From NCBI GenBank assembly GCA_029204225.1, contig CM055092.1, positions 82,812,212-82,876,211 of the forward strand: DNA of 64,000 nucleotides, given 5' to 3'. How positions within the stretch are numbered: position 1 is the stretch's first letter; each line of letters begins with the position of its first letter. The notes beneath the pieces were generated by a model that was given only the letters and a program-made list of their open reading frames with translations, was not told the origin of the DNA and ran no database searches. This DNA is from Diphasiastrum complanatum. Taxonomy: Eukaryota; Streptophyta; Lycopodiopsida; Lycopodiales; Lycopodiaceae. Made by a program: the position numbers and the translations under genes. Positions 1 through 11,835 of the stretch are shown one piece after another.

Positions 1-105
1 TGATTAGAGCTAGTTTTCTAATTGTCAATGGTGCTAGATGTATTATCTTAAGTAATCAAAGATCTTAGAGTTATTTTGGATCTCAATGATCTAAGATTCT
101 TCACA
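1..105 (+). repeat. 3' end of Copia-1 5' LTR
   Basis: The segment matches the last ~105 bases of the LTR ending at 8791 with scattered substitutions. It ends in CA directly before the primer-binding site, which fixes the LTR boundary at 103-105. The remainder of the LTR is upstream of the window. Confidence 0.75.
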
Positions 106-120
106 TGGTATCAGAGCTTT
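106..120 (+). other. Copia-1 primer-binding site (initiator tRNA-Met type)
   Basis: TGGTATCAGAGC followed by TTT lies directly after the LTR end. This 12-base core is complementary to the 3' end of plant initiator tRNA-Met and is the usual minus-strand primer site of Ty1/copia elements. Confidence 0.85.
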
Positions 121-1091
121 GGTGCAGGTTACTTGAAAGATTCAGCCAGGTTTAGCAAGGATTTGGAGGATCTACCAATTCTAGAGCATGCTAGATTGAT
201 TCCTACAAAAAAATCCAGCACTTTTCAAATGTAGAATTGTTTTTTGTAAATCAAAATTCAATAGGAAGTCAAAATCATTAAAGTAGGCCTATTTCACTCC
301 ATACTTGGTGGAATGTGGCGAATTTAATTGCTATGTATAGGTTCTTATTGCATTTAAAATATAGTATATCAACTTTTTAGCAATTGCATGTAGAATCTTG
401 AAGATTCACTTTTTTGTGATTTTGTCAAAACTCTAATTTTGATTGGATCTCTATTTTATGAAGTTTTGAGACTTTACTAGAGTGTGTTTCAATTTAAGAA
501 GTGGCAAGATTCATTAGATTGTTGGTGGATCATACGTTTGATCAAGAATTCTTCATTCTATGTGTTGGATTTGCTAGGTTTTGTGCAAGAAAGAGATTTT
601 GAGAGGTGTTTAAAATTGGCAAAAGCTAACTTGATCAAATCTTGTAACTACCATTATGACTAGTACAGACATGTGTGGAGCCTGTTTCCACGTGTGGAAT
701 AAATGCATTTATCATTTAGATGAGGTCAATAGGTTTTACATACCATTTCATTTGAGATCTAGTGGCTAAAAATGGCCAAAATCTAGTTTTCTAGACATAT
801 GCCACTTGCATTATTTTATTGGTAGAAAAAGCTATTTCACATGGATAGGAGTGATCTCACACATGCCAAGGATTGCTCACATGTGTCAAAAAATCAGTAG
901 TAGGTGAGATCCAACTTGTAGTAGATATTTGTGCAAGTCCCTATAAATTAGAAAATTTGCCTAAAATCAAGGGAGGTGGCTATAAGCTAGGAAACTTGGT
1001 CCATGTGCCATATTGATGATTATTGGTGGATCCTTTGATGAGTAGGCACTCTCACACGTGCCAAATCAGCTGAGTAAGCATCAGCTTTTGT
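121..1091 (+). other. Copia-1 internal leader, no coding seen
   Basis: About 970 bases after the primer site have stops in every frame, and I see no gag or protease motif. The segment ends where the Copia-2 LTR starts with TGATGAGAAT at 1092. It is probably untranslated leader or decayed gag. Confidence 0.4.
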
Positions 1092-1740
1092 TGATGAGAA
1101 TGAGTGAAGAAAGAAATCGTAAAACTGTCGCAACCTCGACTCAAGCACGACTCAATGCGATTCGGATAGAGTTCAGATGCGATTGCTGGACACTGTCGGC
1201 TGAATCACTCCTACAGTCCTCCAGAATGTAGTCAGGCACTGCTGATCTACATTTATAAAATTAATGCAGCATTCAACATAGTTTCAACCAATGTGCAGAA
1301 TTAAAATGAACAAGAAAACTTAGAAACATGAATAACAATAGACACATTTGCATTCGAGATCAGACACGACATGAAAATCATCTATATTGATCTTTCTCTA
1401 ATTCTTCAAGCACTGCATGCAAATCCACGTAGTGCGTTGGCGTGGGAGAAACACGTTCTCTCACGAGTAATCGTCTCGCTTTACTAGCGGACAATTGGAT
1501 CTACAGATCCTAGACAGAATTGTCTTCGCATGCAGGTGGACATGTATTCTATAATTTTGTCTTGATTGCTTACTAGCATCAGACTACTTCATTACCCACC
1601 TTTGTCAAGTATCATCCAGTATATAGTCGCTCTATGTAACTTTTAGATTAGAGTGATTAAGCATCTCCAACTAATCAGGAAATTACAAGAGTGGTAGATT
1701 AGCCACGACCTAAAGTGTATCTGCTGACGTCATGCCATCA
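1092..1740 (-). repeat. Copia-2 copy 1, 3' LTR
   Basis: A 649-base segment bounded by TGATG and CATCA, five-base inverted ends of the TG...CA type. It aligns along its length with 51984-52659 and 57187-57865. The lower edge is secure. The upper edge is set by the CATCA match shared by all three copies, since no strong purine tract marks it. Confidence 0.7.
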
Positions 1741-1979
1741 GATCAGACATCTGTACTTCTGGGTACTTGCATGATCTCGCTGGTACTCTTTGGAGCGTGA
1801 AGGACAGAAGAAGGTTTCACGACATTGGTTCTGTTTCCATCGTTGGTTTCATTTTGGTCGTCTGCCTTTTCTTGTACTGGACCACAAAAGTTCACGAACT
1901 GTTCGTGTTTGTCTCCTTTGACTTTCCCCGAACCGTTCATCTTCATGTTTTGCGTCAGGCGGAGGGCTGAAAGCTAGCA

Positions 1980-4900
1980 AGGCTTTGTAGTTAGAAACGT
2001 TTTGTTTCTTCAGCTCCCTCTCAAAGCATGATAGCTTTACGATCTCAAGACTGCTCCTCTGTCTCTCAAAGAGTCATTTGTCCAGGGCTTTGGTGAAGAT
2101 GTTAGCAACTATGTCGTTCGTTCCGATGAAGGTGGTCTACAGCATCTTCTTTTCAATTAGATCCCAGATCAAGTAGTACTTGATTGCAATGTGTTTCATT
2201 CTCGAATGGAACATGGGATCCTTCGTCAGATGTATTGCAGAGGTGTTGTCCATCTGCAAGACCAGAGGCTCATTCCTTGTTTCGCCCAATTTGTCCAGGA
2301 ACTGCCTTAACTAGATTATCTCATTGGCCATCTTTGTTGTTGCAACATATTCTGCTTCGCAGGATGACTGGACTACAATGTCTACTTCTTGCTAACCCAG
2401 AGAACTGCTGCTCCTAATGCGATGGTGCACTCTTCTGAGACGCTTTTACAATCGTCCTTGAGAGATGCCCAGCTAGCATCGCTGTAGAAAAGTATCCTGA
2501 AATCTGCACCATGACAATAACACAGCCCGTAATCCCTTGTTAATTGAAGATATTGCAAAATTCATTTCGCAATCTTCCAATGTGTCGAGCCTGGATTCGT
2601 GCAAACTCATCCATACTGCATACGCAATATCAGGACGTGTGGTGTCTGCAAGATACATCAATGATCCTATCAACTTCCTATAAGGTGTGAGCTGCATCTA
2701 TTCTCTCTCTTCCTCAGTCTTCGGACAATCATCGCTTGTCAGCACCGTCCCTACGAGCATTGGAGTATTCTCAACTTTGCAGTTTCTGGACTGGTGAAGG
2801 TGTAATTTATCTTCCTCGTAGTCCCTTTCAATTTGTAAGCTTGGGTAACACTTGGCTTATCCCAGATCCATGATCTTGAAATGATGTCTGTCTTCACTTC
2901 AGCAATTAGTTGCTCACTCCTGCAAAGTATCAGAGTGTTGTCCACATATACAGCCACAATGATGATCTTCCCATCTGTAAGTTTGACATATACATTGGAA
3001 TCAGCCAACAGAGGCTTGAATCCTAATGATTTTAGGGCTTGATCTTTCTTCTTGTACCATTGTCGGGTTGATTGTTTCAGACCGTAGATGCTTCTATGCA
3101 TTCTGCATGCATAGTCAGGAAGTGAATTCGAGACATATCCTAGGGGTTGATCCATATAGACTTCTTCGTCTAGTTCGCCATGCAAGAAGGTTGTCTTCTT
3201 GTCCACAATGTAGATCCTGAGGTCATAAGCTGCTGCATATGCAAGACATAGGGACAAATGTTTGACGATAGGAGAGAAGGTCTTAGAGTAGTCAACACCA
3301 TATCTCTGAGAGAATCCTTTCGCTATCAGTCTTGCCTTGTATTTTGTCACATTTCCATCTGGTCCGTATTTGAGCTTGAAAACCCATTTGCATTTGACAG
3401 TCTTGCGCTTACGTGGTAATGGCTCCAGCGTCCATACCTGGTTCTTCCTCGTGGACTCCATCTCTTCGTTCATGGCTTGGATCCATCTATCCTTCTCTGG
3501 ACTTTCAATCGCCTCCTCGAAAGTCTGTGGTTTGTCACTGATCCATAGAACTCTTCTGATGTGGAAGCTGAGCTGCCTGGCACATATCTTGTTGGCGCTC
3601 TTCGTGGTCTTGTCGACCTTCTAGGAGATCCTCCTGAGATAGCAATGCCCTTGCCTTTGTCTGTTCCGCTCGGTCCGGAACCATCTTGGTTTACAAGAAC
3701 TGCGGCAATAGGCTGCCTCTCGAATCTTTCTTCTTCTGATTCATCGCTCAAATGGGAGACGACTCAAAAATCTTCGTTTTCATGTTCGTCCTTTGCTCCC
3801 TCTGTCATTGGCGGCAGGTCATAGTACTGTCTCTCCATAACTTCATAGCTGACAGGATCGTCATTGGTCATTGTCCTGCTCTCATCAAATCTAACATCTC
3901 TCATTGTTTTCACAGTGTTTGTGTCTAGCATGTAGATTCTATAGTATGACGAATTGTTGTCATAATCTACCAGAGATCCCTGCTCGGCTTTCTCATCAAG
4001 CTTCTTTCGAAGCTTATCAAGAATATGTGCATAAGCTGCACAGCCCAAGATTCTGACGTGAGACAGGTTGGGCTTTCTACCCCACCATAGTTCGTGTGGT
4101 GTCGTGTAAGGAACACCAAACTTACCTGTTCTGTTCTGGATGTATGCGGCAATAGCTACTACTTCGGCCCATAGTCCCCTTGGAGCTTTCTAGTAGGCCA
4201 TCATGCATCTGTCTGCTTCCATCAGGGTCCTGTTCTTTCTTTCTGCAACACCATTGTGCTGCAATGTGTAGGCTGAAGTCCTTCTGTGAATGATGCCATG
4301 ATCATTGCAGAAGTCAGTGAAGTGATTCGAGATGTATTCGCCACCTCGATCTGTTTTGATCTGCTTCACTTTGCTGCATGTATATCTTTCAGTCCAATTC
4401 ACATATTCTGTGAGTTTATCAAGTGCTTTAGATTTATATAGAATAAAATACACTTTGGCAAATTTGCTATAGTCATCAATGAAGGCTATATACTATTTTG
4501 GACCTCCTACTGAGATCACATTGAATGGTCCGCAGATGTTAGAATGCACTAGCTCCAGAATCTTGGTCATTTTGTAGGAATCTTTGATGAATGGAGTGTG
4601 TGACATATTGCCCTTCAAGCATGCATCACAGGTGGTCGAACTGGTTGCATTCGAGATGTTGACCCCCGTTATCACTCTATGATGGCTTGCTTGATAAAGT
4701 GCCATTGAGTTCATGTGGCATAGTCTTCTGTGCCACATAGTGTCTGGCGAGTCATCATGAGTCTGATGCACCTGATCTGTAGGTAGGCGTACCTTCAGAT
4801 GATATAGGTTTCCTTTCCTTCTACCTTGAGTGATCAAAGTACTGGTACTGGCATCAATCACATTGCATGCTTCGTCTAAAAATGTCACACGCATCCCTGT

Positions 4901-5083
4901 ATATGCTATTCTTGCTACAGATAGCAAGTCTTGTTGCAGAGTAGGCACAAACAGAACGTCTTCGAGTCGTCTGTCTCTGCCGTTGGTGTTGAGCCACAGT
5001 GAACCAATATTGTTCACTTGATGTTTAGATCCATCTCCAAGAACTATGAATCTTGAAGAATCTGCACTTCTGAAATCAGACAT
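1980..5083 (-). pseudogene. Copia-2 copy 1 pol (integrase, RT, RNase H), degenerate
   Basis: Going down the minus strand: the region after protease (5083-4493) with the GAG-pre-integrase zinc region; the integrase core (4453-4190) with TDRGGEY and ERKNRTL; the integrase C-terminal linker (4048-3470); RT (3473-2751) with KCKWVFKLKYG, LIAKGFSQRYG and YGLKQSTRQWY; and RNase H (2440-2000) with SSCEAEYVA and NIFTKALDK. Frame breaks and stops separate the parts. The RT box reads YVDN instead of the usual YVDD, so the second catalytic Asp is lost. No gag is present. The copy cannot encode an active polyprotein. Confidence 0.85.
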
Positions 5084-5255
5084 TATTCACCTTGATGTCA
5101 CAAAGTGTGAGGTGGCTCCTGAGTCTAGGATCACCTCATGTGTGTTACATGTTGATGCTGCACACACGTCTTCACAGATATAGGCGGTCGAACAGTTTTT
5201 GTTTATTCTTTCTTCGCCCATTTTTGAGCTCTCGAGCTCCTCGACATAGGACGAA

Positions 5256-7165
5256 CTATTGTTGTTCTCCTGTCTGAGAGATAGCTTCCTTTGCTAATGA
5301 TGCTGGCTTAGTATTCCAAGCAAAAACTATATGAAGATAAATGATCTTTTTTATTAATCTAACTTCTGCATGAAGAGTGCAATAATGCACATTTTTCAAG
5401 GGGATAGGCAGCACAGGCTTCCAGTTTGGATCTGTATATTCTCTAGTAATTTTTGTACTCCTAGTTACATCTTTTGCCATTTTCATGCAGTACAAACAAG
5501 GGGGTTTTGATGTAGCACCGTGAGAGACATTATACATACATTTCAATGTTTTCAAATTACCTGCTAAGTGCCATTCAACATTGAAGTCTCCAACTCCTGG
5601 AACATTGAACAGTCATCCATCCATATGGTCCTTGATGATCCTAGGATAAGATGTCCTTGAGAATATCCATGATAATATATCATGATCCTCCTTTAGAACC
5701 TGTCCAAAAAATTAATCAGACTTAGTTTACAATGAATTAATACTATTCAAGGAATGTAATATAGTAATGAGGCTAGTTACCTGAAACGTTGCCAACCACC
5801 ATATATCATTTTTTGACTGGACACTGAATCTGAAATCTTCTTGGTTCTCTGTTTGTGATAGAGCACCATTCACGAGAGTTATACTAACCCTCTCCATTTT
5901 CTGCCCTTTCACAATTTCTGACTCATCTAACTTAAGTACTATGATTATTTTGCCATTCACCTTTTCATAGGTAATGTCATAGAATGTGACGATGTATCTC
6001 AGCAAGTAATTTAGATCAACAAATAAGTTGTTTGATGAATTATAGAATATCGATCTTCCATCAGTTTCATACACCTTCTCAATATGAAATGGAGTTCCAG
6101 TGATCTTATGCATACCTATGTTTAATGTATCCCTCTCTTTCTTCAAGTGATATGTCCTAGAGATTGGGACTTTTCTAATTTGAACATGGTTAAAAGCTTC
6201 TCTAATTAGTTTAAATATTGTTGCATATGCTTCCCTGCTAATACCTGCAAAATCACAAGCACCCTGAACTATAGTCTTATCTAAAAAAATTTGAATGTCC
6301 ACCATCAAAGACTCTGCTATTTTACACTTTACATTTGAACTCCTATTGTTCATCATGATATGCTCAGTCGATTTGCAAGTCAATATTGTGTCCAATGACA
6401 TTCCTAGTGAAGCATTGTCTTTAATATACTAATGCAGATTTGCAAAAAAAATAGATAGTTAATAGAATATCGCCATAGCTGAAATTAAATCCAAATGTCA
6501 TTGAAAAACTTACAAAAATAAGAATATGCTTACTTGAATGCACGGATCCTTCTATTTCAATAACCTCCTTTTGAAAGCGTTTGAATATCCTTGCAACTTT
6601 GTTGCTTTTGCTTCTTACTTTCAGCCTTCTTCTTTGCCAGATCCACATCCTTCAATAATTGTAAGTTTTCAATACGAATATACTGTAAGACTGATTGCAT
6701 TTGCTCTAGTTCTGATTTGATATTGATTGTTATCTTCTGTAATGATTCATTATTTTTTTTAAGTTGTTCATTTTCTTCTAACGTCTTTTGGAGATGACAA
6801 CCTCTATTCTGACAATAAGAGGATATCTGAATTAACTCACCTTCTATATAGTGAACTTTATTCATATAAAGTTGTTTTCCATGGTTCTGCAATCTTTCAC
6901 AGTATCCTAGTAATCCACTATGCCCATTGCATATCCATGTAACTTAATGAGTTATTGAAGAGAATGTGGGATGTGTCAAAGTGCTTGGATCTTGTGGATA
7001 TAATGTTTCATCTGTCCACAAATCCAAGTTTTTTTTTCCTTCTGCCCTGTAACGAGAACAATCCTCAGCAGATATTTGGATTCCTTTGCCTCCTCTTCTC
7101 TGCAAAAGTGCCAAATCAATAGGGATATCCACATGTAGATGATACAATGTCATCATCAAAAAAAC
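5256..7165 (-). pseudogene. transposase-like protein gene, copy 1 (unnamed family)
   Basis: Coding blocks follow one another down the minus strand, separated by intron-like gaps. First comes an exon containing ISAEDCSRYRAEG and LDLWTDETLYP (7159-6944). Next is a coiled-coil block rich in Glu, Lys and Leu (6892-6557). A ~220-residue block (6401-5727) holds LKLDESEIVKGQKMERVS. Last is a block (5555-5256) with HLAGNLKTLKCMY, SKPPCLYCM and VHYCTLHAEV. The Asp in LDE, the position before LK, the CxxC pair and a downstream His/Glu resemble a DDE nuclease with a zinc insertion. Here the second Asp is Asn (the copy at 46 kb has GDLK). I do not know a named family; the transposase call is inference. 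Confidence 0.5.
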
Positions 7166-7689
7166 AATAGAGTAATCAGTTGCATCAAAGTACTATGACC
7201 AGATTCTATGAAGCAAAACAAAATACTCATCTTTGATTATGTTATATACTATGTACGATCAATCCAATCTCCATGCTTGTATGCTTGATTCAAATTTGGA
7301 AATGCCGCTCATTTTTTCATTCCAATAGGTAGTTGGCGCTCATATTTCCATTCCAAGGTGATGATGGCGTTCATAATTGGAGATGGCACCCATATTTTTA
7401 TTCTCATGGAAGGAATGCATATGTAAACATTTTGCAATTTTTCCTGATTCGAATTTGGGAATGGCGGTCATATTCTAGATTCAGTGAAAATATTGCTCTT
7501 TTCGTAACCAATGGAGAGAATTTTTTTGAATTTAGTCAAGTTATACTGCGAACTATTTATATTCTTAACTATGACTATAGACACTGTTGTTAGATCATTG
7601 GGAGTTGGGGAGGCCTCGGGAGTGGTGGGGGCAAGCAAATAAACAATTTTGTTTTTTTTATTTTGATATTTTTTTATATCCTACATGGC
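7166..7689. other. spacer with degenerate direct repeats, no gene seen
   Basis: No coding signal. A motif of the form gattc(a/g)aatttgg(a/g)aatg(c/g)cg(c/g)tcat occurs at about 7287 and again at about 7445 in the same orientation, with looser versions between. It may be flanking or untranslated sequence of the transposase-like element. Confidence 0.35.
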
Positions 7690-8143
7690 ATTCCTTAAAG
7701 GGTCTTTTTGATATTGAGAACTCCTCTAATGCTATTTTCATAGGTGATGGAGCTATCTCTTGGATGTCAAAGAATCAAGCTACAATCTCATTGTCATCTA
7801 GTGAGGCCAAGTACAAAGCACTTACATCATATGCACAAAGGAGATGTTATGGATCAAAAGGATGGTGAGAGATCTTCACATGCTGGATTTTTTAGAGAGT
7901 CCAATCATCTTTTGTGACAACCTTTCAGCCCAAAAGTTGGCAAGCAATCCTATCTTTCATGCAAGGAGCAAGCATATTGAGGTGGCATATCATTTTGTGA
8001 GGGAGCAAGTCATGGCAAAGAAGGTGGAGCTTCAACATGTTTCTTCAGAAAAATGTGTGGCTGATATCTTCACCAAAGCATTGGGAAAAGACTTGTTTAC
8101 AAAGCATAGAACATCACTTGGTTATTTTCAAAATCTATGCTAA
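7690..8143 (+). pseudogene. Copia-1 RNase H remnant
   Basis: Two overlapping frames give a copia RNase H C-terminal region. The first has SWMSKNQATISLSSSEAKY up to about 7850. The second (7844-8143) has FCDNLSAQKLASNP, FHARSKHIEVAYHFVREQV, ADIFTKALGKD and a natural stop. One frame break joins them. The stop is followed by a purine tract and the 3' LTR, the normal copia order. Integrase and RT are absent. Confidence 0.8.
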
Positions 8144-8161
8144 AACTAGTTGAAGAGGAAG

Positions 8162-8791
8162 TGTGAGAAATATGAACTAGTTTGGTCATATTTTGTTTAT
8201 TTGGCAAATTGTGGCCAATATGCATTTTTAGACTTAGAGATAAACATTTCAAAGTTATTTTAGTTTAAATGTTTTTGAATTACCACTTTTGAAAAGTGTG
8301 GAAATGTAGTAGGTCGAGTTTGGACACATTCAAATTTGAATGTTAGATACATTGAATCTAGTCATATTGTTGATAGGGTTTTTGATCTAGAAGTTTCTAT
8401 GGAGGGAACTAAGATTCAAAATAGGCATGGACCTGTTATAAATAGATTACACATGTGGGAAGAGATGCATTCTCTTTGTCTTCTCTCATTCATGCTTATA
8501 CATGAGATCTCTTCGAGGTTCCATACTCATTGGTGTACATTGGTGTTGATATCTTAACTTTTTGTGTGTAGAATCAATTGGTTTGATGTTTGTTGCATTC
8601 ACACATGTGTTTGTATGGACAGCAACAATAATTTATCATTCATATCTAATTTTGTCAAGTTCTATTAGAATTTGAAGCTTTTATGCATTGATAGAGCTAG
8701 TTTTCTACATTGTCAATGGTGCTAAATGTGCTATCTTAAGTAATCAAAGATCTTAGAGTTATTTTGAATCTTAATGATCTGAAATTCTTCA
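8162..8791 (+). repeat. Copia-1 3' LTR
   Basis: Starts TGTGAGAAAT right after the purine tract GAAGAGGAAG and ends ATTCTTCA. The last ~105 bases match 1-105. The length is about 630 bases. Confidence 0.75.
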
Positions 8792-9239
8792 AAATATTGA
8801 ACGCAATAAAACTATATAATCAATTCAGCAAATACCATGTACAAATCAGAAGAATCATGAGCACAAAACAATAGCGGATGCAACCGCATACTCAAAACTA
8901 TCTCTAAGTATTTGATTGAGTTTTTCTGACACTTCTACTAATAAGCAGTAAGCGTTTCTAGAAATGCGCGATATTAATCTCTAGGATCGATATGCAAAAG
9001 CTGAAAATTTAGAACATCTTTGCTTGGCAAATATTGTAGCGGAATACAAAATAACAAACAAAAACTTACACAAAGAAAAACCGAATTAAACCATTCGTTA
9101 TGTTAAGTTTAACAAACACAAAGACCATGATAGCTATTACCAAGAACAAATCTTGCTCTACACAGCATGCAACAACAAAATGAAAATTGGCAAGATACTT
9201 ATCAAAGATTAGAACCTCATAAAAAAATCAAAAATCAAT
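8792..9239. other. no recognisable feature
   Basis: AT-rich sequence between the Copia-1 LTR and the Helitron remnant. No open frame, repeat or RNA motif that I can support. It may be decayed Helitron coding sequence. Confidence 0.3.
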
Positions 9240-10640
9240 AATCAATGCTTTTGCATACTCCAATTCCATTACACATACCACATTTATTTAACAAAAACAC
9301 AATGACTATGTCTTTCAACATAAAAAAAGAAAAGAACACATACTCATTGTTGAAGACATACGCTACAACAGAAACATGGAAAACATTCCTTTGTCTATCA
9401 ATGCCACTCTTACAAGTGGACTACATCAAGAAACTAGATTATAATAAAAAAATGCTAATTGAACTTTGTGTTGGAAACTACAACATCCATGATGGCTTGG
9501 TCAATGGGGCTGAATGAGCGATTCAAAAAATTAATCTTCGACAGATCATGCATGTTCTATGGGTACAGTTCATAGACAGCAGAATCGGATATCAAACTCA
9601 AAAAAAATACCAACATCTCTACACACCAAATATTCATTTTGAATGGATACTGATACATCAAATAGCAAATAAAATTCAAATAGGACCAAAAAATAAACAA
9701 TACATTTACAAGGAAACAATTTCATGTATAGCCAGCTACAGCACATACCATAGATAGAACACAAGGCTTGACACTTGAAAAAAATGGCATTTGATCCTAC
9801 TGGAATCAACCAACATGGACTGGTACACACTACAATATCATGAGTAAAAGAAATACAAAATTTGTGTTTGTTACAACCACTTCACATGAAACAACTTCAA
9901 ATTCATATAGTTATACAATTTGAAATGCAATGATTGTTGACAAATAATGTTTGGTCTAAAACCGTACCAAATCTTAAATTCCAAGCAACAACACATCTCC
10001 TAATACAAACGTTGAACACATGATCATTGGATCAACATCACGAAGATGTTTTGCATGACGATAATCTTTTAGCGTCTCTCACATTCTATGTATACAAGAA
10101 ATCCATCAAAAACATCCAAAAATATTTTTTCAACGGCTATTGCATGCGATAACTTGCAATGGCAATCATGGTTCCTTTGTGCTATACAAACCATACATGA
10201 CACTTAGCGCACATCAACATTTCATCATACAAGATTGTGAATTTATAACAGCGACATTCAATATGAACACAAGATATGCAATATACATAGTTGCCATATA
10301 TCGCCACCACATGCAAATATAGCAATTTTCTATAATACCTTACAAAAAAATTTCCAATCTCTACCAACATGCATTTTCTTAGGAGACTTCAATATAGATG
10401 TGACCAATGAAACCACATCTTCACGAATGCTTGCACCTTTGCGATATTCATACAAACTTCAGCTATTCTACAAATAACCAACAACTACATTTGGAAGTCA
10501 AATAGACCAAATTTGGACAAATGCTCCATTGATCGAGTGCAAATCTCATATGACGGAAACATATTGATCAGATCACCTATGTACCTTGCCTTGAGACTTC
10601 CTGATAATATTTCCCACTTCATGAACTGGGCTTGCAAAAC
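9240..10640 (+). pseudogene. Helitron/Helentron remnant: PIF1-type helicase end plus EEP endonuclease
   Basis: Near 9466-9515 the plus strand reads CVGNYNIHDGLVNGAE. About 230 bases on it gives PATAHTIDRTQGLTLEKMAF and then DPTGINQHGLVHTTIS. These are the closing motifs of PIF1-type SF1B helicases as found in Helitron Rep-helicase proteins. From about 10030 follow HHEDVLHDDNLLAS, an LCIQEI box, FLGDFNID at about 10380, GSQIDQIWTN and SDHLCTL, with stops between. This Q-E, GDFN and SDH series is diagnostic of endonuclease/exonuclease/phosphatase domains. A helicase followed by an EEP nuclease is the Helentron (Helitron2) arrangement. Rep domain and element ends are not visible, and the copy is dead. 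Confidence 0.7.
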
Positions 10641-10702
10641 AACATCTCTTACAACTTCAACCTTGGAATTTGCGTAATCCCATTCAACAAAAAAAAAAAA
10701 TT

Positions 10703-10968
10703 GAAAGACAACTGCAAGCCTATTTGGGTCCATTTAAAAGTCAATACCTTTTTTCTTTGTATACAGAGTTACACAATTAGTGGTTATACACAACATATAT
10801 AGCCTGGCAACACCATGTGAGCAATGCCAAGTGAGGAGAAAGACAACCGCAAACCTATTGGGTCCATTAAAAAGCCAATACCTTTTTTCTCTGTATACAA
10901 AGTTACTTTACTAGTGGTTATACACAACATATATAACCTGGCAACACCAGTGAGGAGAAAGTTCCTAA
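10703..10968. repeat. tandem duplication, period 135
   Basis: A ~130-base block beginning gaaagacaac at 10703 recurs at 10838 with about ten differences. Both carry 'aataccttttttct', 'gtatac' and 'agtggttatacacaacatat'. Confidence 0.8.
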
Positions 10969-11314
10969 GATGTCACTACATAGCAGTTGGGATTCAAGCC
11001 TACGCCTTGCTCGTCGTTGCGTTGTGATGAACTAAAAGCCAATATCTTGAAAGACCAAATGTAAACTTCAAAATCTTGTATATCACATAGGCCAATTTTA
11101 ACTTTTGCTTTTACAATTTCCTAAAAAAATAGGTGGTCTTCCAAGGCAGGGTGATACCTATCACTTTGGCACTTACAGATAGCTTGCCTCACAAACTCTT
11201 CTCATCAACATCTTCCCTTGCAAGTCAAGTTTTAGGCTTCATAAAGGAGTCATGTTCCACAAGAGGAGTATGATAATACTGGATGTGACAGATGAGAGCA
11301 TGCATACGCTTCCT
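10969..11314. other. no recognisable feature
   Basis: Short open frames only, none with recognisable protein motifs, and no repeat structure. Confidence 0.3.
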
Positions 11315-11825
11315 TCATCCTGTTTGATCTACCATCAGGGTTGATCTTGCATAATTGCATCGCATTGCCTTCAGATCCGACTTAAAATCGCCACGCGTCT
11401 TCTTTCCAGTTGTTTTGTTTGGTGACTTCGCGAATGAATGCAATACCGGATCCAAAATGGGCTTCAATGCAGTTTTGCTTTGCACGGTGGTTGGCCTCTC
11501 CTCGGACATTTGCCAGGTTCTGGCCTGCAACCCGGATTTTTTGAGCAGATCAGAGTTATTTGATGCGCTTTGCTGTGTTCCTTTGAGATTGTTTCGAATC
11601 TCAATAATTTGGCTGATATCTTTAGTATGTCAAAGGCGAGTTCATGTTGATTAGGTCATCAGAGACTACTTTCTTAAAAGCCCCGGAAGGTATCACTTCC
11701 ACTAAGAGACCATTGCTATGTATCCTTGAATTCAAGGATGAAGCATTAATGACATCTAAAAGTAGAGAGTTTCCATTAGCGCTTTGATTGAAAGGGGAAA
11801 TCTCATAACCTAAATTGGTTTGCAA
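11315..11825 (-). pseudogene. unrecognised coding-like segments
   Basis: Two adjacent minus-strand stretches look protein-like. One (11825-11622) is rich in Asn, Ser and Leu and includes NGNSLLLDVINASSL and GAFKKVVSDDLI. The other (11530-11315) includes ALKPILDPVLHSFAKSPNK and KSDLKAMRCNY. A further weak coding-like stretch lies upstream near 12080-12000. They may be exons of one host gene or a decayed gene. I do not recognise a family. Confidence 0.3.
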
Positions 11826-11835
11826 GAAATCGTAG

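Larger units (their letters stand above)
1092..5270 (-). mobile_element. Copia-2 copy 1, 5'-truncated Ty1/copia element
   Basis: A minus-strand element closely related to the one at 51953-58218. It has a 3' LTR (1092-1740), RNase H, RT, integrase and the protease end. Similarity to the 56-kb region stops near 5270, inside the linker between the gag zinc knuckles and protease. Gag, primer site and 5' LTR are therefore missing, and the transposase-like gene of 5256-7165 starts there. The element sits inside Copia-1. Confidence 0.85.
1..8791 (+). mobile_element. Copia-1: plus-strand Ty1/copia element split by later insertions
   Basis: The last ~105 bases of a 5' LTR (1-105) match the end of the LTR at 8162-8791. 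Both contain the run 'agctagttttct', the 'caatggtgcta' block and the terminal 'attcttca'. A tRNA-Met primer site follows the left copy at once. Only RNase H (7690-8143) survives of the polyprotein. Everything from 1092 to about 7690 is foreign: an oppositely oriented Copia-2 copy and a transposase-like gene. I infer that Copia-1 is the oldest layer. Most of its 5' LTR lies outside the window. Confidence 0.75.
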
